From contig ML681989.1 in assembly GCA_007922195.1 (NCBI GenBank), forward strand, positions 50,885,000 through 50,948,999: DNA of 64,000 bases. The letters run 5' to 3'. A program made the translations under genes and the position numbers. This document shows positions 37,601-49,600 of the stretch, one piece after another. Within the stretch, counting starts at the first letter, position 1, and each line of letters starts with the position of its first letter. This stretch comes from Podocnemis expansa (taxonomy: Eukaryota; Chordata; Testudines; Podocnemididae). Below the pieces are notes generated by a model. It did not search any database, was not told where the DNA came from, and saw only the letters and a list, made by a program, of their open reading frames with translations.

Positions 37601-40600
37601 ATGGGAGTCAGGTAAAGGAGAATCTCTCACTTAAGAAAAACAGAAACCAAAAATTACTGGTCAGAAAAAATGGAACAGGAAATGGAGATTGCAACACATT
37701 TTATATAGGTTTAAAATTATAAACAATTAGCTAGTGTTATGGGGAAAACTGAGTATCACAACAGATATCACTGAAAGATTTCAGATGAAAGAGGACGTAA
37801 TGGAAAAATTCTATAAGGTGGTCACAGAGGAGATAAGCAAGAAAGGCAATTAAACTTATGGCTTTCTATCTGCATCTTATGCAGTTTATAGTGAAGTACT
37901 AGCAGGTATCTCAAGGATATGTTTAGCTCTTCTGCTAGTGAAGAACCCTTATGGGTTATCTGTATGGTCTACACAGACCAGTTAGTGATCAGTTTTGGTG
38001 TCTATTAAAATTCACACCCCATAGCTTGCATTTGCTGTGCTATGTATATGAGCCTTCAGTTTATAAAGGTCATTGCTTTCGTGGGTTCTTCCTAAGGTTA
38101 GAGAAGATTGTGCTACATATAGTTTATTTAATCATGATATGAAAACTAATTCCATGTTTGCCATCCAAGCTGTCAATTTACATTTATCTGGATCAAACTT
38201 GATTAATTAAGAGCAGGCAGCATATAATGGTCATAAAATACTTGATGTCACAGTGGCCCCTTCTGGCTTTGGAGTCCATTGAATTTATGAGTTATTAATA
38301 GTGCTAGACCTTAAAAGGGTAATTTTCACTTGAGTCAGAAGGTGTTTGAGGAATGAATGGGATCTTTTGTTTGAAGTTTTGTTCCACTTTGGCCTTTACT
38401 TCCTTACGCAGAACTCTGGTCCTACTTTCATGCCTAAAACAGCTACTGTATGCTAATTAATTAGGTTAAACAAGTCTTCTCTGGTAGTATTGTGTGGTGC
38501 AGCTCAACAGGAATGTCTGATATCCTTTACTTTTTGCACTGGCCATTGAGCGTTTTGTGCAGAAGACAGTGGATAACTGATTTGTTAAAAGAAAATGCCA
38601 CAAAATAGTGCATGGGACGATAGTATTTTAATTAAACTGAACACTTCCTTAATCTTATGAGACACTCATCTTTTTGGAAAGTGTCTCGCTTGAACTATGC
38701 TGCTTAGCTGTACATTTTGCCAAATTTGAAGAAGTCATTCACTCAGAAAAGTATTGGATATAGATGGACAACACATTGTATAAGGTACCTGGGAATTCAA
38801 ATTTGAATCTAAAACATCTGTATGATCTAAGTGTCAAACTTTTACTTCATCGAGCTAAAAAATGATTTGAAGTGCTGGAAAAACTATGCAAATTCTTGGT
38901 CATGGAAGATAATCCTGGTCAAATGAACATTTTTCCTAGCTTATTTTTCTTCCTGTAAAAATTTCCTATTGTCATCCCAGATAGAAATAACAGGTATGAA
39001 GAGGATGATGATGTAATTCATAGATTTTCCAATTAACATGGGTATGGTAACTTAGCTTTTCCAAGCAATATGATTTTTCCCTAGCCAAGAGTGATAATAT
39101 TTACATTCAGAGGTTATCTTGGGTAATTAATAATTCCATCCTCAATAAATGTGTATCTGTCTGTTGGATAACTACCCTTAGGGCTTAGAGTAGACTTAGA
39201 GATAAAATCAGTTATTTTCATCGCTAGTGACATGCATTCCAAGTAATACAGGCTTCAGTTCAAATAATGAATTTGAGTTTTAAAGACTGGAGGAATACTG
39301 AAATATATTTGTTTGGCCAGTTATTTACTAATAAGACTCTTCTGTCATTTTTATAAATCAGAATCTAAAAATCATTTTTCGAAATTGGTCGGTTTTAGCA
39401 GTAACTTTCAGGCTAAACATAATGTTTCTCATATTTTTGGTGAAGCTTTTATTATATAGGAAGCTAATTGGAGTAGAATTAATGGCTTCAGGAGTAATAG
39501 GAAACAGCTTTCTGCCTTCCAATTTGTCTACTTTTGGTGATCAAATAAAATGACCAGAAGGACTTTGAAATATGATAAATTGACTGTTAATATTATCTGA
39601 TGGGGGGGAAGGTTGGGTAGACAAACAACTGAAGGAAAATAGGCTTTCATTTGGAAAAGAGGCAACTTAGATTTGCAGTGCAGTAAGAGAAAATGTATTT
39701 GACACTGTTTCAATGGTACCTTATACCCACAATTTAAAAATAGATTGGATAGTGATAGATGTTTGGGAGGTGGGGGGATGATTTTATGCATATGTAGTAA
39801 ATGAGTCCAATTACTAAGGAATATTTGGAATGAGTGCTATACATTACAATTTTTGGAAATTTATTTCCGAATGATTAATTGATGGTCCTCCTCCTGGAGC
39901 TTCCTAGTGCATAGTCTCACTGGTGAAAAAAGTTTTTTTGGTGTGGCCAAATTTCACTTAATTAATCTTCCACCTTACTTTTCACTTGTTAGTTTCTGTG
40001 AAATTAATTTGACCAAAAATAAAAGAACAGAATAAAAAAATATATTAAGGGGGGGAAAAAGTAACACGCCAAATATATGCACAGGAAAATGGGCAAACAA
40101 CAGAGATGTATAGGTACTTGGTTACTATTAATTTACTACATAGTATACACTTATGCGCAAATTGTATTTGACAGATTTCTTTGAATAATTAATAGATGCA
40201 ATATACCTGCTTTGGTTTGTTAATGAATAAAGACAATTTTTTCTGTTTGTTTACTTTATTAAAAAAAATGTCTGGCTTGTGTGGGAAGAATCATGTGCAA
40301 CTTGTATTATCATTATAAATAGAAAATGTGACTCTATTAATTGCATAATGATTTCCCTAAACAAAAAATCATTTATTTTTGTAATGACAAATACTGTTTT
40401 TGACAGTTAGGGCAACAATTTTCTTAAATATAAGCAAGTAACTAGTTTATTGTGTTGCAGGGTTGGTTAGTAGATCTCATCAACAAGTTTGGCACATTAA
40501 ATGGGTTTCAGATCCTGCATGATCGTTTTATGAGTGGCTCAGCATTGAATGTTCAGATAATTGCAGCTCTCATCAAGTAAGTTCTTTAGCAAGCAGATTA

Positions 40601-43600
40601 ATTTTTTCTAGTTGAAAAGTTGGGATATGTTTATTGAAAATAAATGCAAATATTCAGCTAAGAATTTCAAATATCGTTAGTTTTTTCTCTTGAAAAGTGA
40701 TACTATGATCCACTCTCTCGTATTATTTTTCTTTTCACTTGTAAATAGAACAAGTTCCTGAACATAGTACTCTAATGTATTTATAAAAGGAGATAACTAT
40801 TCATATTACATCTGTTTTTATTATTTTTAGACCTTTTGGACAATGCTATGAGTTTCTAACGCTACATACAGTGAAGAAATACTTCCTTCCAATTATAGAA
40901 ATGGTTCCTCAGTTTTTAGAAAACTTAACTGATGATGAGCTGAAAAAAGAAGCAAAGAATGAAGCCAAAAATGATGCTTTGTCAATGATAATCAAATCTC
41001 TAAAGAACCTAGCTTCAAGAGTCCCAGGACAAGAAGAAACTGTAAAAAACTTAGAAATATTTAGGTTAAAAATGATACTTAGGTAAGGTACTTTTTCTGT
41101 TGGAGTGATTGTTTTTTGTATTTCTTTTTGCATTTCTTACATGTTGTTTGTGTTACAGGTTATTGCAAATTTCTTCTTTCAATGGTAAAATGAATGCACT
41201 AAATGAAGTTAACAAGGTGATATCTAGTGTGTCATATTATACCCATCGGCATGGTAATCCTGAAGAAGAAGAGTGGCTTACAGCAGAAAGAATGGCAGTG
41301 AGTTTTTGTTCTTACTACTTGAATTAGATTAAAAAGCTTGATTATATATGAAGGAAAAAAACTTCAGTGGTCAAGTAATATATACATACTGTAGGTCCCC
41401 AATATCTGGTTGTATCCAAAGTTGTGAAAATTAACAATCATTATAATCCCGTCACAGGGTTTTTATGGCTTTACTATTGACATAAATATATTTTTTCAGG
41501 ATTGCTATTAAAATATACTCAGATTTATAAGAGCTACAAAAAATTTCTTCAAGTGAATCTCGTGATAAGGTGTAATGCAATTAAAAAAAAAAATTTAAAA
41601 ATGTGAACTGAAGTTGACACCTTCAGACAATAATGAATGTAACACTAATAAATTTCAGGAATAATTTTTCAAAGAGAACTTATATTTCAAAAGAATATTT
41701 GAACATTTCAAATTAAATTTTGAAAGTGATTGTTCAGCATGTGGGTTTTCAGTATGTGTCCTAATTGTTTTACTGAGAAACGTTTTGTAGAATAGTTTTG
41801 CACTAATGCAGATTTCATGTAAATTTACCTGAAGAATTTTTTTACAGGTAGACTGGCCCATTCTGATTTTGTGTAAATAGATAAATAATTTCTAAATTTA
41901 CATACATTCACATGCTTTTGTGGTGTTTTATGCCTGCATACAGATTTGAAGAACCACTGAAATGATGGAACCATTATGAAGTTCTAGAATACTGCATTTC
42001 AAGAATTAATTGTGACAGAAATTTGTTTTAGGAAGAAGAGAGAGAGATTTAAAAATCCACATGCTCTCTGGGTTTAGTGACTTTTGTCACTTCTGTGAAG
42101 TTCATAATCTACAGAGTGCTACAGGGCATGATCAGGCAGTTTGCACTATACATACTATACAGTTAAAATGTGGCAGTTCTGAAACAATTATGGCATCTCA
42201 GGTTTGACGCTTGTTAGAAGTACTCAGGTTTTTTTGCTAAAAATTCTGTGTACTTGAAAATATAAAATACAACTCATTTAAAAAACATTATTTGTCCAAG
42301 TTCTACAAAAGATGCCAGATTTAATCTTCCAGTTATATAATCCAGTATAATAACTGAGAAAAGGTAACACTTCTCCATTCCTTTTTGTGTCTGGTGTTCA
42401 GCAGACATTGTTATTCTGCCTCTGTCTGCATGAAAGAGCTGGATGACATTGCATCCATTGCACTTTTTCAATGCCACCCTTGAAATCATCTTAATTTTTA
42501 TTTCCATTTCCTAAACCTAGTTTGAATGCTTTCCTCTTATTGAAGTAGAAGTTGAGGCGTTTAAAGTAATAAAATGATTGAGTACTACTTAAAGAATATA
42601 GCTTGTTCCCTGGTGCCACCAGGTGTTTGACCATCTTGTTATATAATATGCTATGCTACAAACGTACCAGTTGAGTTACAAAAATGTTAGACCTGAGTTA
42701 GTGCAATGTCTTCAGGTATGTCTACGCTTCTGGGGTTGTGTGGGGCTCCACAAATCAATGCAGCAGGGTCAATTGAGTGGGCAGTAGGTCCCAAAGAGCT
42801 TTCCAGCCAATGGGTGCAACCCCCCCCCCCCAGCCCCCTACCCCTCCCCAAAAAAAGGAATGCTGCATCAACCACAGGGTGTTTCCTGTCAACAAAGTGC
42901 AGTGGAGACACTATGGTAAGGCTGTGTTAGTAAATTGAGAGGAGATGTACAATTTTCAGTATGTAGTCTGTGTACATCTGTCGCCACTGGTGGCAGCATA
43001 TGTCAGGCCTGCAATAATTCTCAACTGCTGAGGAAAAAGGTGTATCCCTGAAAAAAGTAGATGCTCAGTCTTCCTCTAACCCTTTACCCCAGAAACATAT
43101 CTTTAGAGTTGATGATGGTTTCACCTTACTTTTTTTTTTTTTAAGGTATCTTTTTTTCTGCTGAAACTACAAAACATGGGAACTATTTTTGTTCCCTTCA
43201 GCACACAACTACAGGAAGAGAAACTTTATGTATTGCAATAATAAGGTGCTAATCAAATGGTAGAAAGTAGTGACTTGTTTTGGGAAGAAAAGTATTGTAT
43301 TCCAAGCACTGAAAGTAAAGCATAAATATCCTTCTCTTTTGATATGCTGTTTTTCTTCTATACAAGACAGAATTCTCTGGGACTTACGTTTCTGTTTAAC
43401 TGTAATCTACTTTTTCAAAATATCAGAATTTTGAAGTTTTATTATTTTAATTTAAAATTAGGAATGGATCCAGCAGAATAATATTTTGTCAATTGTATTA
43501 CGAGATAGTCTTCATCAGCCTCAATATGTAGAAAAATTAGAGAAGATTCTTCGTTTTGTCATCAAAGAAAAAGCCCTCACTTTGCAAGATCTTGACAACA

Positions 43601-46600
43601 TTTGGGCAGCTCAGGTAAGAATCAAGCTTCCCTGTCCTTAAGCAGGATCGATCTTACTTGACAGTTTTAAGTGAAATTCTACTTAAGTGCTATTTGTTGT
43701 ATCAGATAAATGGTATTAAATAAATGAGGGTATTAGATATGATGTAGGAGGGTGGATGATTTAGCATGCTTTGCCTGGATTTTAGACCAGGTGTGTCAAA
43801 CTCATTTGCTGTGGTGGGCCATATTTGACTTAAATGTAATTCATGTGAGCTATACATACCATAAGTGGAAATACTAGGGCACACTTGCAGCATCACAGAG
43901 CACTGTGTATGCAAGAGTGCACTCTGTGATACTACTGTTCTCTCTCTCTCTCCCCCTCTCTGTTAGGGGGAGAGCACAGGCAAGGTGGTGGGATGGAAGA
44001 GCTTCATGGGCCACAAGTTTGACACCTCTGACTTAGACTGTTAGGAGGACTAAAGACCAAAACTTTGGATTGCCCTCTCAAATGTGTTACAAGTCAGTGG
44101 CAGGACTAACCACATAGGGGTAGATTCTAAAGGCATAGATGAAAAGATGGCATAGAGGAGGGATTGATGCTTATTAAGCTGCACGTAGGTCTAGATTCTC
44201 TAATTTATCAGTGGAGAAGCTGCAGCAATTAAAGATAATGGTGAAGGAGGGTAAACCATTTAAAATGGATATCTTGTCCGAACTTTACTGTAGTGCACAA
44301 GGAAAATTCCTTTTTAGAGAGTATTTTAATTTAAGAATACAGTAACACTTTCTATGAAGTCTCTTAAGGCCAGGTTTACACTTCAAAGCATTTGATGAAA
44401 TGGGATTTTCTCCCATAAAAGCTCATGCAGTAAATACATTTGTTGTTAGTCTTTAAAAGTGCCACTGGACTTATTTTAGTTTAAAAAAAAAAAAAAAAAA
44501 AAAAAAGTTAGGTTGGCTCAGCTGTGTTGCTCCAGAGTGTAGTTGCATCCCTGAACATTGTAGTTGAACAGATGTAGATAGCATGAGGTCAAAGGAAGAA
44601 TTCTTCCAGCAACTTTGCTACCGTCTTTTAAGGAGGTGGATTATCTGCCTATGGGAGAACCTCTCCTTATTGGCATCAGTAGTGTCTGCATTGAAGGACG
44701 GACTATAGTGCAGCTTCAGCACTTCAGTTGTGTTTTTGTAGTGTAAGTGTAGACACACCCTAAAAAGAAATTCCTGGGGCAAATAAAGTGCAGTAAATTT
44801 GAGAGTCAAATGAGTATTTTAAAGCTTCTGAAGGCAATAACATGTGAAACAGTGAATTGCGAACACACAATATATCTATAAAATCGGTGACCATTCCTGA
44901 GAGCTGCAGTGTGACTAGTATGCTTACATTATTTCTTTTAAAAAAAATTAAGGACCCGAGGAAGAGGGTCAGCAATTTAACTGAGCTCTCATCTCAGTTC
45001 CAAGGAAACTGAGAGTCTTTTTAAAGCACTGACTAGAGTAAACCAGCTCATATAGCGAACGAGAGATCATGCTGCTTTAACTGGTTTATAGGTGTTAGTA
45101 CATTTCAAAGTGTCTCATGAATTCCTGCAGATAAAATTAGTTCATGCAGGTTTGGGGAGTAACACTGAAGTCTGCAAGCAAACATTGGTGCTCACTGACA
45201 ACATACTGAGTTTCAGAAAAGTCCCGTGGGTGTGGAGGGAATTGATGTTGGAGCCCATCTTTGTTTTCCTTTATTAATGATCTAGAAATGGGATTAAACA
45301 GCATATTACCTAGAGCAGTGGTTTTCAACTATATGAGGCTACTGTGCCCCTTACGGGAGTCCTTATCTTGCATACCAAGTTTCACCTCACTTAAAAACTA
45401 CTTGCTTACAAAATCAGACATAAAAATAGGTGTCAGCACACTATTGCTTTTTTTAAAAAAAAAAAGCTTGCTTTACTATTTTTTACCATAAATTGCAATG
45501 TAAATCTTGGCCCCAGGGATGTGAAACATTGATATAGCATATAAAACAGTATAAACAAGTCATTGTTTAAAATTGTAGCTTGTACGTACTTTGCTAGTGC
45601 TTTTGATGTAGCCCAGGAGTGACCAAGCTTTTTGGGTGAGGGGCCACATTGCTGCTCTTTTGGGGGGAGGCGGTAAGAAAATTTGATAAATAAGACATAC
45701 AAATTGACCTTTATTAATAAACTTTAATAAAATAATAATTAGTGTGATGTTTGGCATGGCCTCTGCTTGCATTGTGTACAGAGGACAAGGTGTGCAAGGA
45801 TGCCTGTGTAAAGGGGCAAGGCAGAGCGTGGAGAGGAGTTGGCAAAGGGCCCCAGCTCCCAGGCTCTTGCAGCAGCACTCTGTGGGCCAGATGAAAGCCC
45901 TAGATGGGCCAGAGTGCAGGTTGGACAAGTCTGATGTAGCCTGATGTAAAACTAAGCAAATATCTAAAAGAGCCCCTATTCTCCTCTTCTCCAATTCCAG
46001 GGACTTTATGTGGACATGCATATTCCTGCCCTTTTTTTTCTCTTTGTCTGAAATAAGTCAGTCATGCTGTCAACATTTTTAAACTGTTTTGGGAGGATGG
46101 AAAGGGTGCGTGTGCGTGTGCGTGTGCGTGAGTAAAGACAGAAGATATTAATGACTGTCATCAGCTGATGTTTGGCCTGCAGACAATTAGAGAAATGCTT
46201 TTGAGTTGATGTGCTGCTTTCATGAGCTTCTCTGCTGAAATTCATGCTGAGAGATATCACAATGACCACTGAGGACAGAGTTATCCCTCTCTTGTGTTTA
46301 GATGTTGTTTATACCATCTTGTGTGCTGCAGCCTTGTATTCATAGCTGTCTGTAAAGTGAAAAGCACACATCATAAATAGTGACCAAGGAAAAAAAAAAG
46401 TTTACAAGCATGGACTGAAAGTAACAAATTGAGATTGACTTAGGGAAAATAATCCTAAACCGATTAAATGGGAGAGGAAGCTAGAAATCAGAAATACCAA
46501 AAATAGGCCTTGGCATGATTATGGGTAAATTAAATAGGAGTAGATAAAAAGACGACAATGGTGCTTCTGATAGAGCCCTGCACAGATACAAATTTGATAT

Positions 46601-49600
46601 GTGTCATATCAGCAGATATTAAGTGCATGTCTGCAGGGCTCTAACTTTGGGTATAATGGCATATCTCTCTATATGAAAAACAAGCAAGATGACTAATGGC
46701 ACTTTTAAAAACTGACCAATTTATTTATTGCATGAGCTTTCATTGGAGAAATCCTACTAAATCAGATGCTTTGAAGGTGTGGAGCTTACAGAATAGGAGG
46801 AAAATAATTTTCCTGCAGTAACTCTTAAGAATTTCACCTAACTTTTTTAACTTAAGCTAAAGCAAATAAAATCAGATGTCCTGTATGTAAGATGTGTGTA
46901 TCCAAATTAGGTAGTGTTCTGGTAGTAATTATCTGACAAATATCATGCATCAGGTAAATTAATTTGACAAATTTGAAGCATGATAAATTATTGTTTATTT
47001 TAGCACAGATAGTTACAAATGTTAGTTTTGTTTCTTTGACAGGCAGGAAAACATGAAGCCATTGTTAAGAATGTACATGACCTCCTTGCGAAGTTGGCTT
47101 GGGATTTTTCTCCTGAACAACTTGATCACCTGTTTGACTGCTTTAAGGTAATGCTGCATTTTTCAGCTCTTCTAGTATTGTAAATCCTGAGTATAGTAAA
47201 TGTGCCTTTAGGGCAGGTCTTGACGAAATTGCCACCCAGTTAGATGCCAAGCTTCAAACTAAGGCGCCTCACTGAGAATTACCCTGCTGCTGTACTTTCT
47301 GAGCCCCTTGCCTCCAAATGCTGCCAAATCCCCTAAGTGCTACTGGCGGCTCTATGTTTAGGTACCAGTTGGTGCTCCACTGCTACAGTTCTGTGGTAGA
47401 GCTGGGTGCCAAACTACAAGGCCCAGGTGCCATGGTAAAGTGCTATCCAGGGTTTGTCAAGCCCTGATTTAGTGTATTGGATGCAAGCACTGGCTATTTT
47501 GCTTATGCATAATCTGCTAAGGACATTTTTATATATTTAGTTTCTGTTGTGCTCTTTAGGTAAGCTATGTTGTGTTTACAGACAGTGATTCATGTAGTTA
47601 CTAAAAGAGTTGTAAGTTCTGTATTCTGCTATACTGTTTAGGGAGTGTACTCTGGGATAATTTGTTTTTCTTTTAAAATAAAAGGCATTTAGACTGACAT
47701 GGTCTACACTAGAAAATTAGGGTTTTAAAATTCAGTTGGGATGTGAAAAATGCATACCGCTAGGTAGGATTGTTGAACTGACCCAAGTCCCCCATGTAGA
47801 CAGTATTATGTTGATGGAAGAATTATTCTGTCTACCTACTGCTTCTTGTGGAGGTGGATTTACTATACTAACAGAAAAAACTTTGCCATTGGTGTGAGTA
47901 GCATCTATGGATTATGCTAAAGCTCTGCAGTGTCATAGCTATGCTGCTGTAGCATTTTAAGTGTACACATAGGCTTGTTGTTTCCTTGACAACTTGGTGA
48001 TCTGGTTTCCTTTTGGCTTTTCCAGCTAATGGACCGTCATTAGGGCTTCAGTCTTAGTCCATTTAGTTTTATTCCTTGAGCACTATCATTTCATTTAGAA
48101 AGCAAATAAATTAAAACTACAGCAATTTATAATTCCACTCTTAGTGCAGGGCCTTGTCTTCATTGGGGGTGGAGGGAGGTATGTTCTTAAGTTTAACTTG
48201 AGGTAATATCCTAGTGAAGTTAAGGTAAGTTGTACTTTTCACACAGATAAGCAGGTTGAGTTAAAGCCCTAGGCCTAATCTATGCTCCCTGCACTTTTTG
48301 GCAGCAGACTACAGGACATAAGCAAGGTATGTAAAATGCCTTGCATATCTCCTGTCACCTTACTAACTCGCAATTACCTCTCTGTACATGCTGCACTAAG
48401 GCAACCAGAAATGTCACCTGGTTGCCTTAGCGCTACTCCAGTTATGGGGCTGGAGTTACAGCATCGAACTGTAGATAAACTGAGCGTCTTGACAGACTGC
48501 TGAATTGACCCCAGCAGAACTCAGTGGTGAATTTGCCACCATTAGTAGACGTAACCCCAGTCTTCAAATCAACCTGCTAACTCAAAGGCATTCTCAAAAC
48601 TTTTTTTTGCTGATTATCCTCCTTGAAAATGCTCCAGGCTGGAGTGTAAGGATTCTCCCACCCAAAAAATTGATGACTGTCCCATGCTGTGCTGCATCAC
48701 CCTTAGTTCTTTGCTGCTGTTGGGGGTGGCACTGTCTTCAGAACACCCAGCCAGCTGCTTCTGCTCTTAGTCCACCCAGCTTTGAAGGACTTTGGCTGTC
48801 AGCCATGCACAGGGCTGATAGCTAGAGTCATGGTATGTGTGGAAAGGATGACTGACAGTTCCTGATTTCCCCCCTCCCCTCCCATAACTTCACGACCCTT
48901 GAGGAGTCCTTAATCCAGTTTGAGAACTGCTGTGGTAACTTGTATGAAAAAGACACAAGACATCTCCATAGTTTTAGGGCAGGTCTGTGCTTAAAATGGT
49001 GCATCAGTGCAGCTGCAGTACTTAAGTGCCGCTTCTCCTATCAACATAATTAAGCTATCTTACCCGAGAGGCAGGAGCTACCTTAGCGCTATTTACATGG
49101 TGGTTAGGTCGTTCTAACTGTCACTCAGGGGTATGGATATTTCATACCCTTGAGCATCATAAGTCTACTGATATAGGTCCCTAGTATAGACCATGTCTCT
49201 AACACAACCTGCAACTTGTGTGACAGCTGCAGGTTGCCCTATGTTCATGAGGAATTTTGCCCTGTATTAACTAACTAACCCAAGTTAAGAACACATCTTT
49301 ATTGGGAGAAAAGACCTGAAGTAATTATTTGATCTGAGTGGTTCATTCACTGTGTATCCAAGGCTACTTCTGAACCTAAGTCCTCTTGTTACTGCAGTGT
49401 TGTGTGGTTCCACTATGCCAAGAGGCAGATCCATATGATTGTTTTTAAAAAAAAAAAAAAAAAAAAATCAGTTCATGGTATAATATCAGTATATGTAAAT
49501 TCACTAAAAGTACTGAAACTCTTACAGTAACATGATAGCATAATTTTGTGATGGAATGACAGACTTCTGAATTCTAAGGTTTCATTAGTTCCAAGAAGAA

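Larger units (their letters stand above)
25434..40460 (+). other. USP9X intron (15 kb, largest complete intron in the window)
   Basis: Recognised content: a Penelope-like fold-back (25731-25882), DIRS relic D3 (26030-30170) with a nested hAT, a single Penelope-like repeat (30176-30300), a hAT MITE (30536-30919), DIRS relic D4 (31108-36860) with nested hATs, an assembly gap and a GC-rich minisatellite. From 36861 to 40460 I see only AT-rich sequence with no recognisable gene or repeat. The open frames in 37044-39791 are short and without domains. Confidence 0.8.
43615..47042 (+). other. USP9X intron (3.4 kb)
   Basis: Recognised content: a hAT MITE (43798-44030), a Harbinger-like MITE with a nested Penelope-like fragment (44368-44760), a hAT inside a hAT (45316-45975), a hexanucleotide microsatellite (46106-46130) and another Penelope-like repeat (46679-46795). 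In 44761-45315, 45976-46105, 46131-46678 and 46796-47042 nothing recognisable. Confidence 0.8.
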
